A stretch of DNA of 64,000 nucleotides. Origin: Lapidilactobacillus bayanensis. GTDB lineage: Bacteria; Bacillota; Bacilli; Lactobacillales; Lactobacillaceae. Both the position numbers and the translations under genes were made by a program. The notes beneath the pieces are model-generated. The model saw nothing but the letters and a program-made list of their open reading frames with translations. It was not told the DNA's origin and searched no databases. The stretch is taken from contig NZ_RHOX01000001.1 in assembly GCF_003946695.1 (NCBI RefSeq), positions 124,001 through 188,000 on the forward strand. The letters run 5' to 3'. Shown here one piece after another: positions 26,692-34,241 of this stretch (positions within the stretch are counted from its first letter, which is position 1; each line of letters begins with the position of its first letter).

Positions 26692-27020
26692 TTTAAAACT
26701 CCTTTTGTATAAATAGACATTATGATTAATTAAAAATTTGTTACACTTATTGTATGCTATTTGTCACAAACGTGCACGTCATCTTGAAAACACTTTTTAA
26801 ATCATTTCACATTTTGCCAATGCCACGTTTTATTCAATCGCAACTAAAAAAATTAATAGGATTACTGCCATAACGATCTGATCAACCAAAGTCATATTGT
26901 AAAGCCGCTACTTCAATCTGGCTTTCGTTCCATTTCTAATTAATTGTGTGTCAGCTTTACAACTTATCGGAAATAGCCGATAATAAAATTATTCTCGTGA
27001 TTATTTAAGGAGGGCAAAAA
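26692..27020. promoter_or_regulatory. Divergent pepD / tautomerase control region
   Basis: Rightward promoter: TTTACA (26956-26961), 17-bp spacer, GATAAT (26979-26984). A perfect inverted repeat, TTATCGG (26964-26970) and CCGATAA (26977-26983), lies between and over the -10 box and is a likely operator. AAGGAGGG at 27007-27014 serves the tautomerase. No clear pepD promoter was found, and the AT-rich middle part (26760-26940) shows nothing else. Confidence 0.6.
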
Positions 27021-27209
27021 ATGCCATTCGTTCATATTGAAGTTGTCGCTGGTCGCAGCGAAGCACAATTAAAGGCCATGATTGAAGATGTCACGGCCGC
27101 AGTTGTTAAAAATATTAATGTTCCTGCAGAACATGTTCATGTTATTCTCGATGAAATGCAACCAAACCGTTACGCACAAGGCGGCGTTTTACGGAGCGAA
27201 CAAAAATAA
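27021..27209 (+). CDS. 4-oxalocrotonate tautomerase-family protein
   Basis: A 62-residue small tautomerase (beta-alpha-beta) with the invariant catalytic Pro directly after the initiator Met (MPFVHIEVVAGR). Members act as homo- or heterohexamers on enol/keto substrates; the physiological substrate in lactobacilli is unknown. Arg residues at 12 and near 52-58 are in the places usual for the active site. Strong RBS. Single gene between its own promoter and a terminator. Confidence 0.9.
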   Translation: MPFVHIEVVAGRSEAQLKAMIEDVTAAVVKNINVPAEHVHVILDEMQPNRYAQGGVLRSEQK

Positions 27210-27234
27210 TTTATCCGCAGTACTGTATCGACTG

Positions 27235-27278
27235 ACGTTGACGCAAATTTGTTTTTTAATTTGCGCTAACGTTTTTTT
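27235..27278 (+). terminator. Terminator after the tautomerase gene
   Basis: ACGTTGACGCAAATT / AATTTGCGCTAACGT stem and seven T. Confidence 0.88.
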
Positions 27279-27314
27279 GTTATCAAAATAGCTTTAATCT
27301 TCGTGCAGTACTGG

Positions 27315-27320
27315 TATAAT
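27315..27320 (+). promoter_or_regulatory. -10 box of the aldo/keto reductase gene
   Basis: TATAAT with a weak TTTAAT at 27293-27298 (16-bp spacer) as the -35 box. Confidence 0.5.
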
Positions 27321-27368
27321 TGTAAACGATATCATATTAAGATTAACAACATAAAAGGAGCTCAACAA

Positions 27369-28358
27369 ATGGTTTATAATGCAGCAGAAACGCGCTATGA
27401 CAAGATGGTTTACCGTCGTGTTGGTCAGAGTGGTTTGAAACTTTCAGCACTATCTTTAGGACTTTGGCATAACTTTGGTGACGTTGATCGGCTTGCTAAT
27501 CAACGCGACTTATTACACTATGCCTTTGATCATGGCATTACTTGCTTTGATATTGCCAACAATTATGGCCCCAGCGCTGGTTCAGCAGAAACAAACTTCG
27601 GCAAGATCTTCCACGATGATTTCCAACCATATCGTGATGAAATGGTCATCACTTCTAAAGCCGGTTATTATATGTGGCCCGGCCCTTATGGCGAGTGGGG
27701 TTCACGCAAAAATATTATTGCCAGTTGTGATCAAAGTTTGCAACGCACTGGCTTAGATTATTTTGATATTTTCTATTCTCATCGTCCTGATCCTGAAACA
27801 CCATTCGAGGAAACAGCATTGGCTTTGGATCAAATTGTTAAATCCGGCAAGGCATTATATATCGGAATTTCCAACTATGATCCGGAACAAACGGCTGCAA
27901 TTACGGCCATCTTCAATGAATTAAAGACACCTTTTATCATTCATCAAATGGCTTACAACATGTTTAACCGCAAACCAGAAGCAGGCCTGTTCGACGTTCT
28001 AGCAGACGAAAAGAAGGGCGCCATTGTTTTCAGTCCGTTAGCTCAAGGCTTATTAACTGATCGCTATTTACATGGTATTCCTGAAGACTCACGTGCTAAC
28101 CGAAAAGACAGTCCTTTCTTATCCGTTGCAGACGTCGATCAACGGCTCGCGCAAATTAAACAATTACATGCGATTGCCGAATCACGAGGTCAAACTTTAG
28201 CAGAGATGTCCTTATCATGGGACTTACGTGAAAACGTAGTCGCCAGCGTCATCATCGGTGCAAGCCGTGTAAGTCAAATCGAAGACAACTTAAAAGCCAT
28301 CGACCACTTAGACTTCACAGACACAGAATTAGCACAAATTGACACCATCACAAAATAA
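27369..28358 (+). CDS. Aldo/keto reductase (YghZ/GPR-like)
   Basis: A 329-residue NADPH-dependent aldo/keto reductase of the AKR14 type (E. coli YghZ, L-glyceraldehyde-3-phosphate reductase). Barrel motifs: GLKLSALSLGLWHNFGD, FDIANNYGPSAGSAETNFG (catalytic Asp and Tyr), ITSKAGY (catalytic Lys), DYFDIFYSHRPDP (catalytic His) and the C-terminal cofactor site VIIGASRVSQIEDN. ATG 27369 with AAAGGAG at 27354-27360 is used. Element A copies begin three bases after its stop. Confidence 0.93.
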   Translation: MVYNAAETRYDKMVYRRVGQSGLKLSALSLGLWHNFGDVDRLANQRDLLHYAFDHGITCFDIANNYGPSAGSAETNFGKIFHDDFQPYRDEMVITSKAGYYMWPGPYGEWGSRKNIIASCDQSLQRTGLDYFDIFYSHRPDPETPFEETALALDQIVKSGKALYIGISNYDPEQTAAITAIFNELKTPFIIHQMAYNMFNRKPEAGLFDVLADEKKGAIVFSPLAQGLLTDRYLHGIPEDSRANRKDSPFLSVADVDQRLAQIKQLHAIAESRGQTLAEMSLSWDLRENVVASVIIGASRVSQIEDNLKAIDHLDFTDTELAQIDTITK

Positions 28359-28361
28359 TCA

Positions 28362-28474
28362 GAGTGCAAAAAGCAACGGGTTGATGGTATTAATTTAAGT
28401 GGAAAGATTGATGCATGACAATGCAGCAAGATTTTCACTTAAATTATTTGCCAGCAGTTGCTTTTTGCACGTTT
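28362..28474 (+). repeat. Hairpin element A, copy A4
   Basis: Variant core as in A2. Here AAAAGCAAC pairs with GTTGCTTTT, where A2 and A5 have other complementary sequences. Begins three bases after the reductase stop. Confidence 0.82.
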
Positions 28475-28481
28475 CAAATCA

Positions 28482-28594
28482 GAGTGCGGAGAACAACGAG
28501 TTGGCAACATGACTTTAAACGGGAAAATCATTGCGTGCAAACGCAAGGAGATTCACGCTTAAAGTCACTGTGGCCAGTTGTTCGTAGCACGTTT
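28482..28594 (+). repeat. Hairpin element A, copy A5 (third core type)
   Basis: GAGTGCGGAGAACAACGAGTTGGC opens and GCCAGTTGTTCGTAGCACGTTT closes. GAACAAC pairs with GTTGTTC. The inner stem is GACTTTAA.../TTAAAGTC, and TTGCGT..ACGCAA caps it. A lone 5' end of another copy (GAGTGTGGAGAAAGTC) follows at 28601. Confidence 0.8.
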
Positions 28595-28723
28595 CAGCCA
28601 GAGTGTGGAGAAAGTCAGATTGACAATGAGCATTAACAAAGCAATGAACAAGTTCGCATTTTTAACTTATTCATCGTCGGCTTACGCGGAATTATCAGTC
28701 TTTCGTAACATGCCGCAAAAATA

Positions 28724-28768
28724 AAAGCCACTGATTAATCGATTATTTCGATTTAATCAGTGGTTTTT
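28724..28768. terminator. Bidirectional terminator, reductase side / HAD phosphatase
   Basis: CCACTGATTAA (28728-28738) and TTAATCAGTGG (28753-28763), with T-rich flanks on both strands (TTTTT on plus, TTTTAT on minus). The DNA at 28600-28720 before it shows only a partial element A end. Confidence 0.8.
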
Positions 28769-28774
28769 CAATAC

Positions 28775-29578
28775 TTATAAGCTTAAATAACGTTGTAAAT
28801 AATCGGCTAAACCATTTTGATCATTCGTTAATGTGGTTACGTCATTGGCAATTCCTTTAATTTCTGGAACGGCATTGGCCATCGCCACACCCCAACCAAC
28901 ATTGGTCAACATGTCTAAATCGTTCACCTCATCGCCAAAAGCAATAATATCTTCGTCTGCAATGTTGAAATAATCAGCGACATAGCGAACGCCGGCATAT
29001 TTATTAATCCCGTGATGAACGATCTCTAAGGCATTAACCTCGCCACCCCAACTGTTCATTGCGATTTCCGGATATTTCTCGCCCAGAACTTGTTTGACGT
29101 AGACTTGATCTTTGTTAGCCAAGAAAATGGTCAAAGAAGTCGGGTCAGTCATTAAAGTCTGCTCATTCAAAATTTGGTCAGCGGCTAATTGGGTTGGAAA
29201 AAAGCCAATATCTAGATCTGCTAACTGATCGGCAAATAAAAAGTCTTTACCTTCTGCGGCGACCATCTGAATCGGTAACTCTTGTTTTAATTTCAAGACA
29301 TCAAAGACCAACTCGCGGGGAATCGTTGAATCTCGTTCGCCAGCCCAAATTTGGCCAGGGACATGAATTAGACCACCGTTGAAATTGACCATTGGGCTGT
29401 GCAATTGTAATTGGTGATAGTAATTCACACTAATGCGATTGGGACGCCCCGTAGCAATGGCAACAAGGTTACCGGCAGCTTCAGCTTTTTTGAGCACTCG
29501 CGCCGTTTCTTTGGTGATTTGTGATTGATTATTTAAAGTGGTGCCATCAAGGTCTAATGCGATTAATTTCTGTGTCAT
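28775..29578 (-). CDS. HAD-superfamily Cof-type sugar-phosphatase
   Basis: A 267-residue HAD IIB (Cof/YidA) phosphatase. Motif I is ALDLDGTTL (nucleophile D9, acid D11), motif II is AIATGRP, and motif IV is FGDEVNDLDML. The cap domain lies between. Such enzymes dephosphorylate sugar phosphates or related small molecules, and substrate cannot be assigned from sequence. RBS AAAGGAA. Single leftward gene between two rightward ones. Confidence 0.92.
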   Translation of the reverse strand: MTQKLIALDLDGTTLNNQSQITKETARVLKKAEAAGNLVAIATGRPNRISVNYYHQLQLHSPMVNFNGGLIHVPGQIWAGERDSTIPRELVFDVLKLKQELPIQMVAAEGKDFLFADQLADLDIGFFPTQLAADQILNEQTLMTDPTSLTIFLANKDQVYVKQVLGEKYPEIAMNSWGGEVNALEIVHHGINKYAGVRYVADYFNIADEDIIAFGDEVNDLDMLTNVGWGVAMANAVPEIKGIANDVTTLTNDQNGLADYLQRYLSL

Positions 29579-29729
29579 CAGTTAATTTCCTTTAAGTTAA
29601 AATTGATTAATGTAGAACGAAGCCGTTAAAAACAATACGTGACATTTAAACGTATCGTTTAATTCTATCAAAAAATAACATCATAATAAAGTCTTCTTAT
29701 TTGCGGACAGTGTCAACAACTAATTTGGA

Positions 29730-29758
29730 TTGCGCTTTATTGCGTTTGTCGGTATAAT
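29730..29758 (+). promoter_or_regulatory. Promoter of the DUF59 gene
   Basis: TTGCGC (29730-29735), 17-bp spacer, TATAAT (29753-29758). Confidence 0.6.
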
Positions 29759-29779
29759 CAGGAACAGGGAGTGAAGCTT

Positions 29780-30091
29780 ATGGCAACTGATGAACAAAAA
29801 GAAAAAATGTTAGACGCCCTTGAGGCAGTTATCGATCCTGAATTAGGAATTGATATTGTTAATCTTGGCTTAATTTATGAAGTTGATTTAGACGACGATG
29901 GTTTAGCAACCGTCAACATGACCTTAACCACGATGGGTTGTCCCTTAACTGATTATTTAAGCGATAATATTAACCAAGTGTTAAAAGCACTACCCGACGT
30001 AAAAGACGTCGAAATTGAACTTGTTTGGTATCCACAATGGACGCCAGACATGATGAGTCGTTATGCGCGAATTTCTTTGGGTATTGGCTAG
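29780..30091 (+). CDS. MIP18/DUF59 family protein (Fe-S assembly, SufT/PaaD-like)
   Basis: A 103-residue protein with the DUF59 hallmark VIDPELGIDIVNLGLIYEV (residues 17-35) and the conserved Cys of LTTMGCP (C54), implicated in iron-sulfur cluster carriage in SufT and PaaD relatives. ATG 29780 with GGGAG upstream is preferred over GTG 29771. Monocistronic by position. A general Fe-S maturation role is likely but not proven here, since no suf genes are nearby. Confidence 0.9.
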   Translation: MATDEQKEKMLDALEAVIDPELGIDIVNLGLIYEVDLDDDGLATVNMTLTTMGCPLTDYLSDNINQVLKALPDVKDVEIELVWYPQWTPDMMSRYARISLGIG

Positions 30092-30124
30092 TCAGCTAAG
30101 TCGTACCAATCATTTTGACGTCAA

Positions 30125-30155
30125 ATAAAAAGAACCGGAATTTTATTCCAGTTCT
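30125..30155 (-). terminator. Terminator of the small HTH gene (leftward)
   Basis: AGAACTGGAAT / ATTCCGGTTCT stem when read on the minus strand, followed by TTTTTATTT. It may also help end the DUF59 transcript. Confidence 0.75.
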
Positions 30156-30176
30156 CGGCTTTGTTCATGCTAGTGA

Positions 30177-30362
30177 CTATCTCTTGCTAGCAAGATAAGT
30201 GGTTAAGCGTTGTACTTCTTCAGCAGTTGGTGTCATTTCGCCAGCTTTAATCTGATGAATTGCTTCAACACTAAAGTGACTCTCAAATGCGATTTGCGTA
30301 TCTGTTAATTCCTTGCGTTTCTGGAATTCAATCAATTCTTCGGCAATCTTTGGTAGTGCCAT
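30177..30362 (-). CDS. Small HTH protein (LBP_cg2779-like)
   Basis: A 61-residue protein whose middle, LTDTQIAFESHFSVEAIHQIKAG, fits an XRE-like helix-turn-helix. The preceding helix is EELIEFQKRKE. It resembles a short family seen in lactobacilli (LBP_cg2779-like) from memory. ATG 30362 is chosen because AAGGAGG lies 8 nt upstream, trimming eight residues from the longer open frame. Target and role unknown. Confidence 0.75.
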   Translation of the reverse strand: MALPKIAEELIEFQKRKELTDTQIAFESHFSVEAIHQIKAGEMTPTAEEVQRLTTYLASKR

Positions 30363-30439
30363 GTCAATAACCTCCTTGGCTAACAACTAATTTTACCATG
30401 AAATGTCATCATAGAGAAAATAAAATGTAGGTGAGTATA

Positions 30440-30760
30440 ATGGAAAAAAACGAATTACCAGATTTCCCCACAACAGAATTTGCCGCTTTTTCGACGGCAA
30501 AGATGAGTTATTTCCTGCCATACACATCCATTACTAAAATGGAACAGATTCAAATCTTCTTCGGTGAAGACTTCGGTAAAAAGGCGGATATTATTAATAA
30601 TCAATTAGTTGTGCTTGGCAGCGAAGGTTGGGAACCAGTGCAAAAGGGGAGCATTATTGCTAAATTCACCAACAATAAATATAAAATTATCGATGTTGAT
30701 TATTATCATCGTGATTTCAATGATCCAATCATTGATTCAGAAGGTAAAGGAATTTATTAA
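30440..30760 (+). CDS. Hypothetical protein, 106 aa
   Basis: No signal peptide or membrane segment. Mixed acidic/aromatic composition with a block LVVLGSEGWEPVQKGSII that distantly recalls the DUF4177-like pattern of a Gly-Trp motif after a helix; this is a weak resemblance only. ATG 30440 follows TAGGTGAG. Divergent from the HTH gene by about 75 bp, which may contain both promoters. A terminator follows. Confidence 0.7.
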   Translation: MEKNELPDFPTTEFAAFSTAKMSYFLPYTSITKMEQIQIFFGEDFGKKADIINNQLVVLGSEGWEPVQKGSIIAKFTNNKYKIIDVDYYHRDFNDPIIDSEGKGIY

Positions 30761-30776
30761 TCTTCGTTGATAATCC

Positions 30777-30823
30777 AACCAAAAAGGAGTTGTGGCTCAA
30801 AAAGTCGCGACTCCTTTTTGGTT
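30777..30823 (+). terminator. Terminator after the 106-aa protein gene
   Basis: AACCAAAAAGGAGT / ACTCCTTTTTGGTT, 14-bp perfect arms with a 19-nt loop; U-rich 3' arm. Also positioned to end the leftward gene at 31003. The DNA to 31003 shows nothing else. Confidence 0.75.
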
Positions 30824-31002
30824 GATATTCTGGTGAATAGCAAGACTGAATCAGAATACTCTGACCAAGTCGATTCGTCTGACCAAAATTTTGATCAAAC
30901 AAAATGATTAGCTTAAATGGCGAATGCGCTCAATTTGACAACGACCGCTTTTTGGAATCGTTTTAACTTATCGCAATCATTAATTGATGTTGCTCAAATT
31001 GC

Positions 31003-32292
31003 TCAGTCCAATACTGCGGTTGTAAATTCAGGAACAGTGACTGGTTTAATTCCTTTTAGATGGGTGATCAACCGTGCTGGTTTTGCACCAACAATTTGTC
31101 GTAAAATTTGCACCGCATCAAAACCAACTTTGCCATCGACACGGCCAGTCAAACCACGTAAGATTACTTCTGGCGTGACGAACGGATCAACTAAAGCCAA
31201 GACGACTGTTTCAACCGTTTCCGCATGATCCAGTGGCACTGCCAAAGCAGTTAGCGCTGTTTCAAAACCAGCGGTGTAATCTAATTTGGTTTGTAAAAAT
31301 CTAATTTTTGCATAAACAGCGCTGGTCTCAACGAAGACAAAGTTTAAAGCAGCGTTATGAGTTAGCGCAGCAATCATTTCTGCAGGGTTATTGAGCACAT
31401 CAGGTTGACTCAACACGGCTAATCTGAGCAAGTTGGCCCGTAAATCTGGCGCTAATTTAGTTGATTGGCCTTTAAGGAAGGCTGCTAAATCACTGTCTTC
31501 GGCAACAGCAATGTTGATTTTGGCAACTGGCATGCCTAATTGTTGGGCATAAACAGCAGCCAGCACAGTATTTAACTTGGTTCCTGGAATAACCAAGTTA
31601 ACTTGAGCTTGATTTGCTTGAGCAATCAAATTAGCGATAGCAGCAATCTGCGGAATCTGCGTTAATAAAACAGACTGGTCAATCAATTGGTAATCAGCAT
31701 GACGCGTCAAAAGTGTCTTAACGTCAGCAGCTGGTTGTTTGCTTAAGAACAGTGCCACATTATCTTGAACCTGTAGCTCGGCTAATTCAGTTTGCAAAAT
31801 TGCTGGCAAATGACGTTGATTGTAAATCCCAATTAATTTTTGTGAGTCTAGTAAAGTATGTCCCAAACTAATGATCGTTTCGGGATCAGTAGCAACTAAT
31901 GTTTGCGTTGGCTTTGCCAACTGGGTAATTGCTAATGTGGCAATATCCGCGCTAGACATTGTCGGGCCACCAAATAGTTCACTAAAGTTGAAAGTTGACT
32001 GTTGATCAGCAACTTCGGTATAATCCGGCGTCACAAATTTGGAAAGTTGTTTTTCTTTGAAACTTGTTTGTGTTGCTGTTTCAATAGCTGTTGCAATTTG
32101 CGCATGATCTAAATCCGGTAAGAATTTAGCATAAAGTTGTTGTAAGATTGTGAGCGGTGCAATTTCTTGATTAAAAATCAATGGTACCAAGTCAACTGCT
32201 AATGGTGTGGTTACACTGTCAGCAGCCTGCCAGACAGCATCTTGCGGCTTGATCACGGTTGTTAAATCTGTCGTACTTACATATTTTGTCAT
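31003..32292 (-). CDS. Threonine synthase-like protein lacking the PLP lysine
   Basis: A 429-residue protein that follows the ThrC layout. An N-terminal domain (LVPLIFNQEIAPLTILQQLYAKFLPDL) precedes ELFGGPTMSSADI at 105-117, matching the E-L-F-H-G-P-T-L-A-F-K-D-F block of ThrC. A segment around VIPGTKLNTVLAAVYAQQLGMPV matches the V-P-S-G-N-F-G-D region. The Schiff-base Lys is Ala (A115), the phosphate-binding T-S-G-D-T-G reads T-D-P-E-T-I, and S-G-N-F-G is degraded. It cannot be a normal PLP enzyme. A TTG six bases upstream is better spaced from AGGA. Single gene, divergent from the next. Confidence 0.7.
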   Translation of the reverse strand: MTKYVSTTDLTTVIKPQDAVWQAADSVTTPLAVDLVPLIFNQEIAPLTILQQLYAKFLPDLDHAQIATAIETATQTSFKEKQLSKFVTPDYTEVADQQSTFNFSELFGGPTMSSADIATLAITQLAKPTQTLVATDPETIISLGHTLLDSQKLIGIYNQRHLPAILQTELAELQVQDNVALFLSKQPAADVKTLLTRHADYQLIDQSVLLTQIPQIAAIANLIAQANQAQVNLVIPGTKLNTVLAAVYAQQLGMPVAKINIAVAEDSDLAAFLKGQSTKLAPDLRANLLRLAVLSQPDVLNNPAEMIAALTHNAALNFVFVETSAVYAKIRFLQTKLDYTAGFETALTALAVPLDHAETVETVVLALVDPFVTPEVILRGLTGRVDGKVGFDAVQILRQIVGAKPARLITHLKGIKPVTVPEFTTAVLD

Positions 32293-32400
32293 CAGCAAAT
32301 TCGCATCCTATCATAATATCGATTTCCTATTTCATTGTAACGTAACCGATTACAAAATTACAGGAACACTCAAATAAAATGTTAAATATTTTTGGTAATT

Positions 32401-32429
32401 TTGCTATTTCAGCGCGATTTAGCTAAAAT
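32401..32429 (+). promoter_or_regulatory. Promoter placing the mRNA start at the ATG (leaderless)
   Basis: TTGCTA (32401-32406), 17-bp spacer, TAAAAT (32424-32429). Seven bases after the -10 box is the A of ATG 32437. Confidence 0.55.
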
Positions 32430-32436
32430 GGAAGTC

Positions 32437-33201
32437 ATGGATTACTTATTAAAACTTCAGCAGCTCGCGCGTCCTTATCAAACTGATTTTGATGTGCAAG
32501 TCCGTTTGGCTGAAATTAAGCGTTGCGTTCAAGAAATTGGTCAAGGACAACTCTTATCGCGTCCATTACCGATTTTACAATTAGAACAGAATTGCTGGCT
32601 CGACTTTTTAGCAGTGGGGTTACAACAATCAATACCAGCTGAGCAAATCGAACAGGATTTTCAAACGTTAAATTATTTGTTTGGTAATTTTCGCAAGTAT
32701 TTGCAATATCATTTTGGTCAGTGGACCTTAATCTCGCAGCAGGCGTTAACGATTTGGACGAAATATTGGCCGCAAAAAAGTTACTTAGAAGTTATGGCGG
32801 GCAATGGTGTTTTGGCACGGGGTTTAGTTGCCCACGGTCAAACAGTGATTGCAACAGATAGTTTTGCTTGGCAAGCTGAGAATAAAACCGGCCGTGAATT
32901 ACATTATCCCGTGCAAGATGCTGATGCTTTAACCGCAATTGCCAAATATGGCCGTCAAGTTGACGCGGTACTCTTGAGTTGGTCGCCTGATCACGATCCC
33001 ATTGATGTGCTAATTGCCCAACAAATTCGCCAATTGCCTAATCATCCTGACTTAATTGTTATCGGTGAGAAGTTTGGTGTGACCAATAGTCAATTATTTT
33101 GGCAAACACAAGCGGTGGCATTTTCGCCACAAGTGCGATTAATCAATCGCTATTTACCCCAACATGATTTAGTTAAAGAACAAGTTTTTCTAATCCGTTA
33201 A
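32437..33201 (+). CDS. Predicted SAM-dependent methyltransferase
   Basis: A 254-residue cytoplasmic protein. Residues from about 115 form a Rossmann-like SAM fold, with YLEVMAGNGVLARGLVAHGQTVIATDS as motif I and the first acidic strand end, then VDAVLLSWSPDHDP as a motif-IV-like strand. The N-terminal 100 residues are helical and unassigned. Substrate unknown. No ribosome-binding site precedes ATG 32437 or ATG 32428, and the promoter spacing points to a leaderless mRNA. The next gene starts 20 bp after the stop and may be co-transcribed. Confidence 0.75.
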   Translation: MDYLLKLQQLARPYQTDFDVQVRLAEIKRCVQEIGQGQLLSRPLPILQLEQNCWLDFLAVGLQQSIPAEQIEQDFQTLNYLFGNFRKYLQYHFGQWTLISQQALTIWTKYWPQKSYLEVMAGNGVLARGLVAHGQTVIATDSFAWQAENKTGRELHYPVQDADALTAIAKYGRQVDAVLLSWSPDHDPIDVLIAQQIRQLPNHPDLIVIGEKFGVTNSQLFWQTQAVAFSPQVRLINRYLPQHDLVKEQVFLIR

Positions 33202-33220
33202 AAGTATTCGGAGTAATTTC

Positions 33221-34240
33221 ATGAAAAAAAAGATATTCCTTGATTTAGTTTTGGTCTTATTGACGTTTCTAATGTTTCTGTGTTTCCGCCAAAACGAGCA
33301 ACGCAATAATGAAAGCCGCTTGAATCGTAACGGCCTTTCTGTTGATAGTCTGATCGTAACTGGTGCGAAGAAGCAATCCTTGGAAACTGTGGTGCAACAA
33401 ATTTCGAAGAGTTCACTTAAGCATTACCAAATCCAATTTGTTGACGAACATGATCCCAATTTTTCTTATATTTATGCTGAGGGTGATGGTAGCAGTCAAC
33501 TACCCCTTATTTCCGGTCGTTTCTTTAATCAAAACGATTATGAATCAGAAGTACCTTTCGTCGTCTTAGGCACGAATTTAACTAAAAGCACTTATCAACC
33601 TCAAGCCCAGCAGTATTATGATCTTAGTGGTAACTATTACGCGGTCATTGGGGTGACCGGGGTGACAGATAATTCGGCGATTAATAATCATACTTTTATT
33701 TCATTATCGCCTAAGCAGCAATTGAGCAATCAGATTACCACGTCGCAATTCCGGATTATTTACGATCCTGTTGTCCAGAAGTCGAGTGATACAAAGAAGT
33801 TGTTGCAAATTCTTCAGGCAACCGGCACGAAGCGATTAGTTGATAGCTCGTCGATTACACGGGAGCGTCAAGGTTGGTTCGCTCGTTCAGGGATGATTAT
33901 TACGCAAGTGATTTTAATATTAGCTCTAATGATTATCATGACTTGGATTTTAGCTTATTTGGTTATTTTTGCCAGCAAGCAATTCAATCTCGGCTCTTTT
34001 TTACAAAATCAATTAACCCTAAAAATGTTAGGTCAGTTAGCAACGCATTTAGTTTTGGCAACAGGGATCGGCTTCTTAATTGGTTGGCAAACTCAAGAAA
34101 TAACCACGCCAGTCATCATTTTAGGCATCATCATGATTTTTGATTTAATTGCCTTGGTCGGCACATATTTATATTTAACATACTCGCAGCACTATACCCA
34201 CTTAAAACAAGTGCTAGATTCTAATGAGAAGCAGGGATAA
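33221..34240 (+). CDS. Predicted MacB/FtsX-like membrane protein without ATPase partner
   Basis: A 339-residue protein: an N-terminal helix (about 7-22), an extracellular domain (about 25-220) and three C-terminal helices (about 224-250, 268-290, 296-320). This is the topology of MacB-type ABC permeases. The extracellular part contains LISGRFFNQNDYESEVPFVVLG, resembling the GRFF..E..D....VVVIG motif of the MacB periplasmic core domain. No ATPase gene is adjacent. GGAG precedes the ATG. It is followed after one base by the RNA methyltransferase gene. Confidence 0.7.
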   Translation: MKKKIFLDLVLVLLTFLMFLCFRQNEQRNNESRLNRNGLSVDSLIVTGAKKQSLETVVQQISKSSLKHYQIQFVDEHDPNFSYIYAEGDGSSQLPLISGRFFNQNDYESEVPFVVLGTNLTKSTYQPQAQQYYDLSGNYYAVIGVTGVTDNSAINNHTFISLSPKQQLSNQITTSQFRIIYDPVVQKSSDTKKLLQILQATGTKRLVDSSSITRERQGWFARSGMIITQVILILALMIIMTWILAYLVIFASKQFNLGSFLQNQLTLKMLGQLATHLVLATGIGFLIGWQTQEITTPVIILGIIMIFDLIALVGTYLYLTYSQHYTHLKQVLDSNEKQG

Positions 34241-34241
34241 T

